Shown here: positions 23,844 through 33,082 of the stretch, piece after piece | Layout: every line of letters begins with the position of its first letter | Numbering within the stretch: the stretch's first letter is position 1 | NCBI GenBank assembly: GCA_002685335.1 | Contig: NYWY01000016.1 | Location: forward strand, 1-45,760 | DNA length: 45,760 nt | Direction: 5' to 3' | Source: Planctomycetaceae bacterium | GTDB taxonomy: Bacteria > Planctomycetota > Phycisphaerae > Phycisphaerales > SM1A02 | Translations under genes and position numbers: made by a program | Notes under the pieces: model-generated | Told to the model about the DNA's origin: nothing | Database searches by the model: none | Seen by the model: the letters and a program-made list of their open reading frames with translations, nothing else

Positions 23844-24844
23844 GAGTGCTGCTCCGGCCCGACCATCGCCGCCATCCCTGGCAGCAACTTCACCAGAACT
23901 TTTCGATAGTTGGAGATCCGCTGCTCCCCCGCGTTCACCGACGGCAGCCCGAAGAGCCGCGCCGTCTCGCTTCCGTCGAGCGGCTGAATCAACACTCTGG
24001 CCCGAAACTGGTAGAGCCGCCGTTCCCATCGATCGACGGTTCGAGGCTCCATGCCGGGATGCTGGCGACGTTCTTCAAGCGCGTCTGCAATCTCGCGTTC
24101 AAGGTTCGTCGCGGCGGTTTCATGGGCCGGTTCGACGTCGTCCTGAATCGTTCGTCCGGACGCCAGAGCCGCCACCACCGCAGACCGCACGGTCTCCCGA
24201 CCCACTCCATCAGGATCGAGCCGGGGATGAAGCTGGAGCCCGGCGGTGGCGAGGACGGCACGGGCGCTCACCTGCGAAAGATCAAGCACCAGGACCGCTT
24301 TCCCTTCGATCGCGGCGAGGCAGGTCATCTCCTCCGGCGTGCGGCTCGATGCATCGATCCCCGCGGCCGAGACGGAGGCGGGGATCGAGCCGGCCCGTCC
24401 ACCGTCCTCCCCCGCATCCAACGAAGACACCCCCGGCGCATCGCCGGGCAGACCCGTGACGCCGCCGGCGAACAATCGACGACTGAAGGTGATCACTCGA
24501 TGCCGGATCAGGCTCACCGACGCGATCCGGCCGAGCCCTTCGCTTGCGGACAGGGTTCGGAAGTCTTCGGTGTGGAAACAACCTTCGTCGAACTTCCGAA
24601 GCAGAAACGCCAGGAAGTCACTGGTGAAGTCCTCGGCGGCATGGGCGTCCGGAAGCAGACCGCGGAATCGGGGCCGAAGCCGACACTCGAGCGGGTCGTT
24701 CGCGGGGCCGGAAAGAACCACGCCCCGGACCCGGACCTCGAGCACGCACCAGAAGAGGTCGCGAACCTCCTGATCCCGGCGCCCGTCCGCCAACCCGACC
24801 GCCAGCCGCTGCCAATCGCCTGATTGTCCGTCGTCTTCGTTCAC
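23840..24844 (-). CDS. Divergent sigma-70-family-like regulator (tentative)
   Basis: A 334-residue protein starting at GTG 24844 with an excellent Shine-Dalgarno four bases upstream. Residues 60-125 resemble region 2 of ECF-type sigma factors: HAAEDFTSDFLAFLLRKFDEG (compare AEDLTQ-E-FLRLL) and LGRIASVSLIRHRVITFSRRL. Residues about 290-325, PLDGSETARLFGLPSVNAGEQRISNYRKVLVKLLPGM read in parts, recall the helix-turn-helix of region 4. Between them is a 130-residue Gly/Asp-rich spacer, longer than in ECF factors. Against the call: no classic motif is intact and identity is low. It heads a five-gene same-strand run and overlaps the next gene by GTGA. If correct, it would control its own operon or a wider stress regulon. 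Confidence 0.45.
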   Translation of the reverse strand: MNEDDGQSGDWQRLAVGLADGRRDQEVRDLFWCVLEVRVRGVVLSGPANDPLECRLRPRFRGLLPDAHAAEDFTSDFLAFLLRKFDEGCFHTEDFRTLSASEGLGRIASVSLIRHRVITFSRRLFAGGVTGLPGDAPGVSSLDAGEDGGRAGSIPASVSAAGIDASSRTPEEMTCLAAIEGKAVLVLDLSQVSARAVLATAGLQLHPRLDPDGVGRETVRSAVVAALASGRTIQDDVEPAHETAATNLEREIADALEERRQHPGMEPRTVDRWERRLYQFRARVLIQPLDGSETARLFGLPSVNAGEQRISNYRKVLVKLLPGMAAMVGPEQHS

Positions 24845-24848
24845 CGAT

Positions 24849-24855
24849 CCTCCTT
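24849..24855 (-). promoter_or_regulatory. Strong ribosome-binding site deciding the GTG start at 24844
   Basis: AAGGAGG lies four bases before the GTG at 24844 on the minus strand, one of the best Shine-Dalgarno matches in the window. It marks the head of the run of genes down to 19121 and supports the GTG start. Between it and the amidohydrolase stop at 24931 there are only about 75 bases, in which I see no clear promoter or terminator. Confidence 0.8.
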
Positions 24856-24930
24856 GATCGCGGATCCGACCTCAGCGTCGTCCGCCGGCGGGTGGCCCGG
24901 ACTGCAGTGTCGATGCGCGGGGTCCGAACG

Positions 24931-25824
24931 TCAAACCGAGGTCCGCCCCGTGGACAACCCGTAGATCCGCCGCGCGTTCCCCGCGAAGATCGCCTCTCGA
25001 TCCAGCCCCGGAATCGATTGCAGGATCTCTTCGCACGCTTCCAGCCAGGACGCCATCGAACCTCCGATTCGACACCGCGGCCAGTTGCCACCCCAGAGCA
25101 CCCGGTCCGATCCGAATCGGGTGATCGCCGCATCGATGAACGGGCGAAACCCCGAGGCCGACCAGGAATCGCCCTGGGCACACTCGATCAGGGCCGACAT
25201 CTTGGTGACGACGTTGGGAGCGTCCGCCACCCTGCCCAGGGCCTGCATCCAGGCGGGATCCGGTACCGCCCCCGTCCGCGGACGCCCCAGATGATCGAGG
25301 ATCACGGTGGTTTCCGGCGCGGTGGCGAGCAGATCCACGACTGAGATCAACTGATCGGGACGAACGCAGAGTTCCACCAGAAGTCCCCGTCCGCCCGCTT
25401 CCCGAAGGGCACGTGAGAGCCGAGGGTCCCGAAGATCCTCCGCGGTCCACGCCGATGAATGCATCACCTCACGGACCCCGACCACGCCCGGGGCCTCCGC
25501 GATCGCATCAAGCTGCCTCCGAAGCGGCCCGGATTCCGCCATCGGCCGCCAGCCGGCGATCGCCGCCTTCACCGGACCCGCGTCGGCCACCTGCTCGATC
25601 AACCAGTCCAGTTCCCGACCGACCGCCGAGTCATCGACGGCGGCCTCCACCAGCACCGCCGCTTCGAGGTCATCGGCCCGCCCCCCGAGATCGGAGAGGT
25701 AGTCAGAGGCTCCAAAGGATCGCCTCAGATCCGGGACCTCGGCGAGCCAGGCCATGGGAAGTCGGGCCGGATCCCAGCAATGCAGGTGCGCATCGATGAG
25801 GCCCGACCCACGAGATTCAATCAC
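24931..25824 (-). CDS. Amidohydrolase-family protein (sugar-lactonase type)
   Basis: A 297-residue member of the amidohydrolase superfamily (Amidohydro_2), closest in form to L-fuconolactonase/rhamnono-lactonase and related metal-dependent lactonases. Motifs: the N-terminal IDAHLHCWDPARLPMAWL (the HxH metal strand with the CWDP signature), GVREVMHSS, LLVELCVRPDQL, TVILDHLGRPRTGAVPDP (the DHxG motif) and DRVLWGGNWPRC with the C-terminal AGNARRIYGL. The start is GTG 25824, whose first eight bases overlap the glgP stop; a start further upstream would run inside glgP. Overlap suggests translational coupling with glycogen phosphorylase. Whether the pair shares a sugar substrate is unknown. Confidence 0.85.
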   Translation of the reverse strand: MIESRGSGLIDAHLHCWDPARLPMAWLAEVPDLRRSFGASDYLSDLGGRADDLEAAVLVEAAVDDSAVGRELDWLIEQVADAGPVKAAIAGWRPMAESGPLRRQLDAIAEAPGVVGVREVMHSSAWTAEDLRDPRLSRALREAGGRGLLVELCVRPDQLISVVDLLATAPETTVILDHLGRPRTGAVPDPAWMQALGRVADAPNVVTKMSALIECAQGDSWSASGFRPFIDAAITRFGSDRVLWGGNWPRCRIGGSMASWLEACEEILQSIPGLDREAIFAGNARRIYGLSTGRTSV

Positions 25825-28291
25825 CGGTCGGAAGTCCGTGGTTCGCGGCCAGGCCGGTTCGAACCGGCTGCACCTTCCAGATCTGCTCCGCGTATTCACG
25901 AATCGCACGATCGCTGGAGAAGCGGCCGCCCCTCGCCGTGTTGAGCACCGCGGTTCGACACCAGTCGTCGGGGGTCGCGAAGAGCCTGTCGGCCGCTTGC
26001 TGGGCGTCGAGGTAACCGCCCAGATCCGCGAGATGCCGCCAGCGATCTCCTTCTCCGATGAGCATGTCGCCCAGACGGGCGAAGACGGCGGGGTCCTTCC
26101 ATGCGAAGGTCTCGCCGAGCAGGAAGTCGACCGCCGAGCGGACCCTCGGTTCGTGATCGAGATGCCAGCACGGGTCGTACCACGACTCGCTTTCCGCCAC
26201 TTCGGACGCCGAAAGACCGAAGAGGAACATGTTCTCCTCGCCGACTTCCTCCGCAATCTCGATGTTCGCGCCGTCCCGGGTGCCGATGGTGAGGGCTCCA
26301 TTCAGGCAGAACTTCATGTTTCCGGTACCGCTGGCCTCGGTGCCCGCGAGGGAGATCTGTTCCGAGAGATCCGCCGCCGGGATGATCCGCTCCGCGTTGG
26401 TGATGCCGTAGTCGGGGATGAAGAGCACTCGAAGTCGATCCCGCGCATCGGGGTCCGCATTCACGATGTCCGCCACGCTGTTGATCGCCTTGATCACGTC
26501 CTTCGCGCGTTCGTAACCCGGCGCCGCCTTGCCCGCGAACACCACGACCCGCGGCTGGGGAAGGAAGGTCGGATCCTCCTTGAGATTGCGATAGACCCAG
26601 CAGACGTGCAGTAGGTTGAGCAGCTGCCGCTTGTACTCGTGGATTCGCTTCACCTGCACGTCGAACATGAAGGTCGGATCCAGATCGATCCGCAGATGCT
26701 GGCCCACCCATTCGGCGAATCGTCGCTTGGCGGCCTGCTTCGCCCCCGCGTAGTCGTTGCGGAAGGTGGATGATTCCGCATGCTCCTCCAGACGCCGGAG
26801 TTGATCGAGGTCGGTGATCCAACCGTCGCCGATGGTGTCGAGGATCAACCCCGAAAGATCGGGGTTGGCCTGCAGCAGCCAGCGTCGAGGGGTGACGCCG
26901 TTGGTGATGCCTCGGAATCGTTCGGGGAAGACCTCCGCGAACTGCGGCATCAGTCGTTCCTGGATCAGCTTCGAGTGGAGCTGCGACACGCCGTTGATCG
27001 AATGCGATCCGATCACCGCGAGGTTGGCCATTCGAATCTGCTTGGGTTCGCCCTCTTCCACGATGCTCGCTTCGGAGAGTCGCACCGGATTTCCCGCGAG
27101 CTTCCGCCCCGGACCGTCGAGGAAACGTCGGTTGATCTCGAGGATGATCGCCAGATGCCGGGGCATGAGCCGCTCCATCAGCGGGAGCGGCCACTTTTCA
27201 AGGGCCTCGGGCATGAGGGTGTGGTTGGTGTAGGCGACCGTCCGACCGGTGATCTCCCAGGCCTGGTCCCACCCCATGCCGTGACGGTCCATGAGGATCC
27301 GCATCAACTCCGCGATCGCGAGGGCGGGATGCGTGTCGTTGATGTGGATCGCGACCGCATCGGGAAGTTTCGTGATGTCGTCGTTCTCGAAGAGAAAGCG
27401 ACGCACGATGTCCGCGACCGAGCAACAGACGAAGAAGAATTCCTGCCGGAGGCGAAGTTCCTTGCCCGCCGCGGTGCGGTCGTCCGGGTAGAGAAGCTTG
27501 GTCAGCCGTTCCGCCTCGATGCGACGCGAGACCGCGGCCTCGTAGTCACCCGCGGCGATCTCCGAGAGATGCAGGGCATCTGGAGCCACCGCCGACCAGC
27601 AGCGGATGGTGTGGACGGTCTCTCCGCCCCAGCCGGCGACCGGATAGTCGTGCGGAACGCCGATGACGTGATCCCGGCCCCCGTGACCGAAGTCTCCGAA
27701 TTCGACCTGCTGTCTCAGGTCACTCCGACGGACCATCCACGGATCGCCGAAGCGGAGCCAGTTGTCCGGACGCTCGACCTGGTACCCGTCCCGCACCTCC
27801 TGCTTGAAGATCCCGTACTCGTAGCGGAGGGTGTATCCGACCGCCGGCAGGGCAAGGGTGGTCATCGAATCGAGGAAGCAGGCGGCGAGGCGGCCAAGGC
27901 CACCGTTGCCCAGCCCGGCGTCGTGCTCGTGACTCTCCAGGGTCTCCAGCTGGATGCCGTACCGCTCGAGCGCGTCCCGCACCCGGGGTTCGAGCCCGAG
28001 GTTGGTGATGTTGTTCCGCATCGCCCGTCCGAGCAGGAATTCGATCGAGAGGAAGCAGATCCGCTTGGATCGATGCTGTCGGTAGCGGTCGCGGGTGTCG
28101 AGCCACCGCTTCATCAGAACCTCTCGAACCTCCGATGCCAGAGCGAAGAATCGATCTCGATCGGGCGCCTCGTAGAGCCGCTGGGCGCTCTCCACGGCGA
28201 GGTGCTCCAGGAGACCGGCGGCGATCTCCTCGGAGGTGACCGCGGTGGGATCATGGTGAAGAGGCTGCTGGGGAAGCGGGTCGGTGCTCAT
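25817..28291 (-). CDS. glgP: Glycogen/alpha-glucan phosphorylase
   Basis: An 824-residue GT35 phosphorylase that releases glucose 1-phosphate from glycogen or other alpha-1,4-glucans. Diagnostic segments: KRICFLSIEFLLGRAMRNNI, EHDAGLGNGGLGRLAACFLDS, YEYGIFKQ, VAIHINDTHPALAIAELMR, the VFAGKAAPGYERAKDVIK segment and EASGTGNMKFCLNGALTIGT, whose Lys binds pyridoxal phosphate, followed by DGANIEI. The length is normal for the family. I start at ATG 28291 (MSTDPLPQQPL); the frame runs 24 codons further up. No glycogen synthase or branching gene is in the window. It overlaps the amidohydrolase start by eight bases and diverges from the sulfatase gene across a 230-base gap (28292-28521), in which TATCCT at 28460-28465 is a possible -10 for the sulfatase. 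Confidence 0.97.
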   Translation of the reverse strand: MSTDPLPQQPLHHDPTAVTSEEIAAGLLEHLAVESAQRLYEAPDRDRFFALASEVREVLMKRWLDTRDRYRQHRSKRICFLSIEFLLGRAMRNNITNLGLEPRVRDALERYGIQLETLESHEHDAGLGNGGLGRLAACFLDSMTTLALPAVGYTLRYEYGIFKQEVRDGYQVERPDNWLRFGDPWMVRRSDLRQQVEFGDFGHGGRDHVIGVPHDYPVAGWGGETVHTIRCWSAVAPDALHLSEIAAGDYEAAVSRRIEAERLTKLLYPDDRTAAGKELRLRQEFFFVCCSVADIVRRFLFENDDITKLPDAVAIHINDTHPALAIAELMRILMDRHGMGWDQAWEITGRTVAYTNHTLMPEALEKWPLPLMERLMPRHLAIILEINRRFLDGPGRKLAGNPVRLSEASIVEEGEPKQIRMANLAVIGSHSINGVSQLHSKLIQERLMPQFAEVFPERFRGITNGVTPRRWLLQANPDLSGLILDTIGDGWITDLDQLRRLEEHAESSTFRNDYAGAKQAAKRRFAEWVGQHLRIDLDPTFMFDVQVKRIHEYKRQLLNLLHVCWVYRNLKEDPTFLPQPRVVVFAGKAAPGYERAKDVIKAINSVADIVNADPDARDRLRVLFIPDYGITNAERIIPAADLSEQISLAGTEASGTGNMKFCLNGALTIGTRDGANIEIAEEVGEENMFLFGLSASEVAESESWYDPCWHLDHEPRVRSAVDFLLGETFAWKDPAVFARLGDMLIGEGDRWRHLADLGGYLDAQQAADRLFATPDDWCRTAVLNTARGGRFSSDRAIREYAEQIWKVQPVRTGLAANHGLPTGD

Positions 28292-28521
28292 GGTCAGAAA
28301 ATTCCGAAAACGGCCCGTGGCGGGCGAAAGACTGGCAAAAGGCGGACGACTCAGGATCGACAAGCCCTGAGAAGCATAGATCGGTCATTCCTCTTCCAGT
28401 TCGGGAGAAGGAAAACCAAACGATGATGCTGTAAACCCCGATCTTCGCCGAGAGACCGCTATCCTCGGTCCTCGGGACGCCCGTCTTCCCGTCACGCCTC
28501 TTTCGCCCTCCGGAGAACGCC

Positions 28522-30078
28522 GTGCGATCAAGCCTTCCATCCCTGGGCCTCGCCCTGTTCGCGGGCGTCTCTGCTCCCGCGGAAACCACCGATTCCGTGG
28601 ATTCCCGGCCCAACATCGTCTTCATCATGAGTGACGATCATGCCTGGCAGGCGATCAGCGCCTACGGACGCCCCGACGGAAGCCGGGTCAACGCGACCCC
28701 GTCGATCGACCGGCTCGCGCGAGAAGGCGTCCGTTTCGACCAGTTTCACGTCGAGAATGCGATCTGCGGTCCCAGTCGCGCCGCCTTTCTCACCGGCTGC
28801 TTCTCCGCCCGGCACGGATTTCAAACCAACCAGCAGACCTTCGACGGAAGCCAGCCCGCCTGGCCCACGATCCTGCAGGCCGCTGGCTACCGAACCGGCA
28901 TGTTCGGAAAATGGCACCTGGGATCCGATCCCGTGGGCTTCGACGAATACAGCGTGCTGATCGGCCAGGGGCCCTACTACAACCCGCCGATGAAGACCCC
29001 TGAAGGACGGATCCGGCACCGCGGTTACACCACCGACATCATCACCGAACAGGGAGTCGACGCCCTGCGCCGATTCGCGGAGGCGTCGGCCGAGGATGGG
29101 CGGCCTTTCGCCGTCTGCATCCAACACAAGGCCCCGCACCGAAGGTGGGATCCGCATCCCCGTCATTTCCGACTCTTCGACGGGGTGGAGGTGTCCGAAC
29201 CCGACACCCTGCTGGATGACTACGCCGGCCGCAGCCCCGCCAGCACCCTGCAGACGATGACGATCGCGGAACATCTCGATGAACGAGACCTCAAGCTCCG
29301 TCCGCCACCGGAACTGGATGAAACCCAGCTCACGGCGTGGAACGCCTACTACGAACCGATCAACCGGGCCTATCGAGCCGCGGTGGAATCCGGTGAACTC
29401 TCCGGAGACGACCTGGTGCGAGCGAAGTACCAGCGATACGTCAAGGACTACCTTTCCTGCATCGCGGCGGTGGACGAAGGCGTCGGGGAGGTGCTCGACG
29501 AGATCGATCGCCTCGGCATCGCCGACGACACGATCGTGGTCTACACCAGCGATCAGGGGTGGTACCTCGGCGAGCACGGGTGGTACGACAAGCGTTGGAT
29601 GTACGAAGAGAGTTTTCGAACGCCGTTCATCGTCCGCTGGCCCGACCGGCTCGCCGGAGGCCGGACCAGTGATCTCATGGCCCAGAACATCGATTTCGCC
29701 CCCACGATCATCGAGCTTGCAGGGGGCGAGATTCCCGATCGCATGCACGGGACCAGCTTCGCGACCTGGCTCGCCGGAGGCGCCGAGGGAACTCCGAAGA
29801 ACTGGCGGGACGCGGTCTACTACCGCTACTACGAGAGCCAGGGGCCTCACACCGTGCCCAAGCACGACGGGATCAAGACCGCGGATTGGAAACTGATCCA
29901 CTATCCGGAAGTCGATCCCGACGGAGCAGGCCCCGCGGGGCCGGGCTGCTGGGAACTGTTCGATCTCCGGGAGGATCCGGATGAACTCCGCAGCCTCGCC
30001 CACGACCCGGCCCATGCCGCCACCCGGCGGGCGTTGGAGGAACGACTCGACGTGCTTCGAGCCCGTTTCGGGACCTGA
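28522..30078 (+). CDS. Secreted sulfatase (formylglycine type)
   Basis: A 518-residue type I sulfatase. It starts at GTG 28522 with GGAG eight bases upstream. Residues 1-20 form a signal peptide (SSLPSLGLALFAGVSAPA). The core opens with PNIVFIMSDDH, the metal-binding strand, and the sulfatase signature ICGPSRAAFLTG places Cys82 as the residue to be oxidised to formylglycine. GKWHLGSD, HKAPHRRWDPHP and TSDQGWYLGEHGWYDKRW complete the active site. The form is that of the iduronate/heparan-type and choline-type arylsulfatases; the natural sulfated polysaccharide cannot be named. Such enzymes are abundant in marine planctomycetes. No formylglycine-generating enzyme is nearby. It converges with guaB; the stops are six bases apart and share a hairpin. 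Confidence 0.93.
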   Translation: MRSSLPSLGLALFAGVSAPAETTDSVDSRPNIVFIMSDDHAWQAISAYGRPDGSRVNATPSIDRLAREGVRFDQFHVENAICGPSRAAFLTGCFSARHGFQTNQQTFDGSQPAWPTILQAAGYRTGMFGKWHLGSDPVGFDEYSVLIGQGPYYNPPMKTPEGRIRHRGYTTDIITEQGVDALRRFAEASAEDGRPFAVCIQHKAPHRRWDPHPRHFRLFDGVEVSEPDTLLDDYAGRSPASTLQTMTIAEHLDERDLKLRPPPELDETQLTAWNAYYEPINRAYRAAVESGELSGDDLVRAKYQRYVKDYLSCIAAVDEGVGEVLDEIDRLGIADDTIVVYTSDQGWYLGEHGWYDKRWMYEESFRTPFIVRWPDRLAGGRTSDLMAQNIDFAPTIIELAGGEIPDRMHGTSFATWLAGGAEGTPKNWRDAVYYRYYESQGPHTVPKHDGIKTADWKLIHYPEVDPDGAGPAGPGCWELFDLREDPDELRSLAHDPAHAATRRALEERLDVLRARFGT

Positions 30079-30090
30079 TGCGAATCAGGT
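30073..30090. terminator. Hairpin across the convergent sulfatase and guaB stops
   Basis: ACCTGAT at 30073-30079 and ATCAGGT at 30084-30090 form a perfect 7-base stem closed by GCGA, a GNRA-type tetraloop on the plus strand. It contains the stop codons of both genes. No T tract follows, so termination activity is uncertain. Confidence 0.4.
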
Positions 30091-31605
30091 CGCAGGTTGG
30101 GACGAGACGTAGTTGGGCGCTTCCTTGGTGATCGTGATGTCATGAGGATGACTCTCGACCATGCTTGCCGCGGTCACCCGCACGAACCGACTGTGACTTC
30201 GAAAATCCTCCACCGTCGCACATCCGCAGTATCCCATCGCACTGCGGACGCCACCCACCAGTTGGTAGACGTACTCGCCGATTCGGCCCCGGAAGGGCAC
30301 CATGCCTTCGACGCCCTCCGGCACGAACTTCCGGGATTCGACCTTGCTGGCCTGGCCGTATCGATCGGCGCTGCCGGCGGCCATGGCCCCTTCGCTTCCC
30401 ATGCCGCGGTAGGTCTTGAACCGACGCCCGCGATGAATCACCAGTTCCCCGGGACTCTCCTCCATCCCAGCGAAGAGGCTTCCGAGCATGACGGCGCTCG
30501 CGCCGGCCGCCAGGGCCTTGGCGATGTCGCCGGACTGACGAATGCCGCCGTCGGCGATCACCGGGACGCCCAGTCCTTCGCAGACGGAAACCGCATTGAG
30601 CACCGCGGTGATCTGGGGCACTCCGACACCGGTGACGATCCGGGTGGTGCAGATCGATCCGGGGCCGATCCCGACCTTGACCGCATCGGCCCCGGCCTCG
30701 ATCAGGGCGAGAGCGCCGTCCGCGGTCGCCACGTTGCCCGCGATGATCTGGATGTCGTGTGACGCCTTGATCTGCCGGACGGTTTCGAGCACGTTCCGAC
30801 TGTGTCCGTGGGCGGTGTCCACCACCAGTACGTCCACCTCGGCCTCGATCAACGCCTTGATCCGGTCGAACTGCATCACGCCGGTGGCGGCTCCGACCCG
30901 GAGGCGTCCCCGCTCGTCCCGACAGGCTCGCGGATGCTCTCGCACGTTTTCGAGATCTCGCATCGTGATCAGACCCGCCAGCCTTCCGGCGTCGTCGACC
31001 AGCAGCAGTTTCTCGACCCGGGCGCGATTCAGGATGCCCTCGGCCTCTTCCGGACCGGTGTCCGGGGACGCGGTGACCAGGTTCTCCCTGGTCATGACCT
31101 CGCCGACCCGTGCTTCGGCGTGCCGGGACGGATCGAGGAACTTCATGTCCCGACGGGTCAGGATCCCCACCACTTCACCCTTCGCCACCCCGCCGACGGT
31201 GATCGGAAAGCCGCTGACCCCCTGCTCGTGCATGAGTTCGACCGCCCGGGCGATGCTGTCGTCGGGGCTCACGGTGACCGGATCGGTGATCACCCCGTTC
31301 TCGCTTCGCTTGACCTTCTGGACCTCCCGCGCCTGGGCCTCGGGATCCAGGTTCTTGTGGATGATCCCGATTCCACCCTCCTGCGCCAGGGCGATCGCCA
31401 GCGCGGACTCCGTGACGGTGTCCATCGGGGCCGAAATCACGGGGATCTCGAGGTCGATCTTCCGGGTCAGCCGGGTTCTGGTGCAGGCGGAATCGGGGGT
31501 CACGTCGCTGGCCGCCGGGATCAGTAGCAGGTCGTCGAAGGTCAGACCTTCCTGAACGATCTTCGGATGGGCGGTCGGGTGATTCGGTGCGGGCGTGTCT
31601 TCCAT
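30085..31605 (-). CDS. guaB: Inosine-5'-monophosphate dehydrogenase
   Basis: A 506-residue IMP dehydrogenase, which oxidises IMP to XMP in guanine nucleotide synthesis. It begins [17 protein letters not shown] and [11 protein letters not shown], has two CBS domains (about residues 100-215: [41 protein letters not shown]), the phosphate loop and catalytic Cys in [32 protein letters not shown], the flap [10 protein letters not shown], and the C-terminal [11 protein letters not shown]. The start is ATG 31605; the frame is open for another 76 codons upstream without family similarity. It diverges from the pilT-like gene at 31888; the 282-base gap holds TAGGCT at about 31742-31747 as a possible plus-strand -10 and nothing else I can name. 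Confidence 0.97.
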   Translation of the reverse strand: MEDTPAPNHPTAHPKIVQEGLTFDDLLLIPAASDVTPDSACTRTRLTRKIDLEIPVISAPMDTVTESALAIALAQEGGIGIIHKNLDPEAQAREVQKVKRSENGVITDPVTVSPDDSIARAVELMHEQGVSGFPITVGGVAKGEVVGILTRRDMKFLDPSRHAEARVGEVMTRENLVTASPDTGPEEAEGILNRARVEKLLLVDDAGRLAGLITMRDLENVREHPRACRDERGRLRVGAATGVMQFDRIKALIEAEVDVLVVDTAHGHSRNVLETVRQIKASHDIQIIAGNVATADGALALIEAGADAVKVGIGPGSICTTRIVTGVGVPQITAVLNAVSVCEGLGVPVIADGGIRQSGDIAKALAAGASAVMLGSLFAGMEESPGELVIHRGRRFKTYRGMGSEGAMAAGSADRYGQASKVESRKFVPEGVEGMVPFRGRIGEYVYQLVGGVRSAMGYCGCATVEDFRSHSRFVRVTAASMVESHPHDITITKEAPNYVSSQPAT

Positions 31606-31887
31606 CTGAAGATGATGCCACCGTGGCTCCGGACTGTCAATGCACCCTCCCTGATCCTCACAAGACCTGCAACCGGCCCCACAGGCCCCGCGAAGGGTCC
31701 GCAAGGCGTCCGATCTTCGATCGTCCGGGCCGCCTCTCTGGTAGGCTGTTCGATCTCGATCGATCGCCGGCTCCGTCCGGCGATGACCCTCCCGTTCACA
31801 CCTCGGACCCGTTCCGAGGTTCAGATCCGCCACCGAACGCCGTCCTGTGAACGTCGTTCAACCGACATCCGACCGAGGCTCCTCCCC

Positions 31888-33021
31888 GTGCATTCCGACA
31901 CCCTGATCGCCGCTCCGATCGACCATGACATCTCGATTCCCGAAGGAGACGGCCTGACCGCCTGGCGGAGCTGGCTCGAGACCTGCATCAAGTTCGAGGC
32001 GAGTGACCTCATCGTGAAGGCCGGTCAGTCGCCGAGGCTCCGGGTCCGAGGCTCCCTCAAGGGCATGCAGATCGAACCCTGCACCATGGATCTCCTCTTC
32101 CGGGTGGCCAAGGACGTGCTCGACCCCAACCAGTTCGAGTATTTCCGCCAGCGGGGCTCGATCGACTTCGCCTACGACTACGACGAACTCCGACGCTTCC
32201 GCGTGAACATGTTCATGGCCCGCGGCAAGCCCGCGGTGGCCGCCCGACTGATCACGTCGGACATCAAGAAGTTCGAGGAGCTCTACCTCCCCAAGAACCT
32301 CGGCGACATCGCGATGGCGGCCCAGGGTCTCATTCTCTTCTCGGGCGTGACGGGATCGGGCAAGTCGACCTCGATCGCCTCGATGCTGCAGTACGTGAAC
32401 GAGCGCAAGCGCGTGCACATCGTGACCATCGAAGATCCCATCGAATACATCTTCACCGACGACAAGGCGACGATCAATCAGCGTGAGATCGGGATCGACT
32501 GCCTGAACTTCAACGACGCATTGCGAGCCCTGGTCCGTGAAAACCCGGATGTGGTGCTCGTGGGCGAGATGCGTGACTACGAAACCTTCGAGGCCGCCAT
32601 CCGAGCGGCCGAGACCGGCCACCTGGTGTTCGGAACCATTCACGCATCCAGCGCCTGGCAGACCTTCGGCCGCATCTACGACCTGTTCCCCGAGAACGAG
32701 CGGGAGCAGATCCGAAAACTGCTGGCCTACAACCTTCGTTCGATCGTCTACCAGAAGCTTCTCCCCACCCTCCACGCCCACATCCCCCGGATTCCGGCGT
32801 TGGAGATCCTGATCAACACCCCCGCGGTCCAGAAGTACATCATCGAGGGTCGAGAGGGAGAGCTGCTCCAGGTGATCAAGCAGAGCCTGGACGAGGGCAT
32901 GCTCGACTTCACCACCGCCCTGGTCAGGCTGGTCGAGGATGAGTTCATCCATCAGGACGTCGCCCTCGGGGCCACGCCCAAGCCCGAAGAGTTGAAGATG
33001 CGCCTCAAGGGCATCTCCTGA
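31888..33021 (+). CDS. pilT: PilT-type twitching motility ATPase
   Basis: A 377-residue secretion-superfamily ATPase of the PilT type, which powers retraction of type IV pili. It begins SDLIVKAGQSPRLRVRG (PAS-like N-terminal domain), then Walker A GVTGSGKSTS at about residues 153-162, the Asp box IVTIEDPIEYIF, Walker B DVVLVGEMRD, and the His box ETGHLVFGTIHAS, followed by LAYNLRSIVYQKLLPTL. The usual AIRNLIRE helix is replaced by VQKYIIEGREGELLQVI. The start GTG 31888 gives the expected N-terminus; an upstream extension is open but unlike the family. The next gene, 61 bases on, is a degenerate PilB/GspE homologue, so the two probably work in the same machine. Confidence 0.9.
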   Translation: MHSDTLIAAPIDHDISIPEGDGLTAWRSWLETCIKFEASDLIVKAGQSPRLRVRGSLKGMQIEPCTMDLLFRVAKDVLDPNQFEYFRQRGSIDFAYDYDELRRFRVNMFMARGKPAVAARLITSDIKKFEELYLPKNLGDIAMAAQGLILFSGVTGSGKSTSIASMLQYVNERKRVHIVTIEDPIEYIFTDDKATINQREIGIDCLNFNDALRALVRENPDVVLVGEMRDYETFEAAIRAAETGHLVFGTIHASSAWQTFGRIYDLFPENEREQIRKLLAYNLRSIVYQKLLPTLHAHIPRIPALEILINTPAVQKYIIEGREGELLQVIKQSLDEGMLDFTTALVRLVEDEFIHQDVALGATPKPEELKMRLKGIS

Positions 33022-33082
33022 CCACCCGTTCCGCTCTACCGAGTCGAATCTCCTACGCCCAGTCCGCACCGGACCTCGAGAC

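Noticed and set aside
25825..26301. Upstream extension of the amidohydrolase frame into glgP
   Set aside because: It overlies the highly conserved C-terminal part of glgP and has no similarity to amidohydrolases.
26780..28426. A 548-codon open frame on the plus strand
   Set aside because: It is antisense to glgP, whose conserved motifs are certain. No motif is seen in the antisense product.
31567..31887. Upstream extension of the pilT frame
   Set aside because: It overlaps the guaB start, and the family N-terminus begins near 31990; the GTG at 31888 is sufficient.
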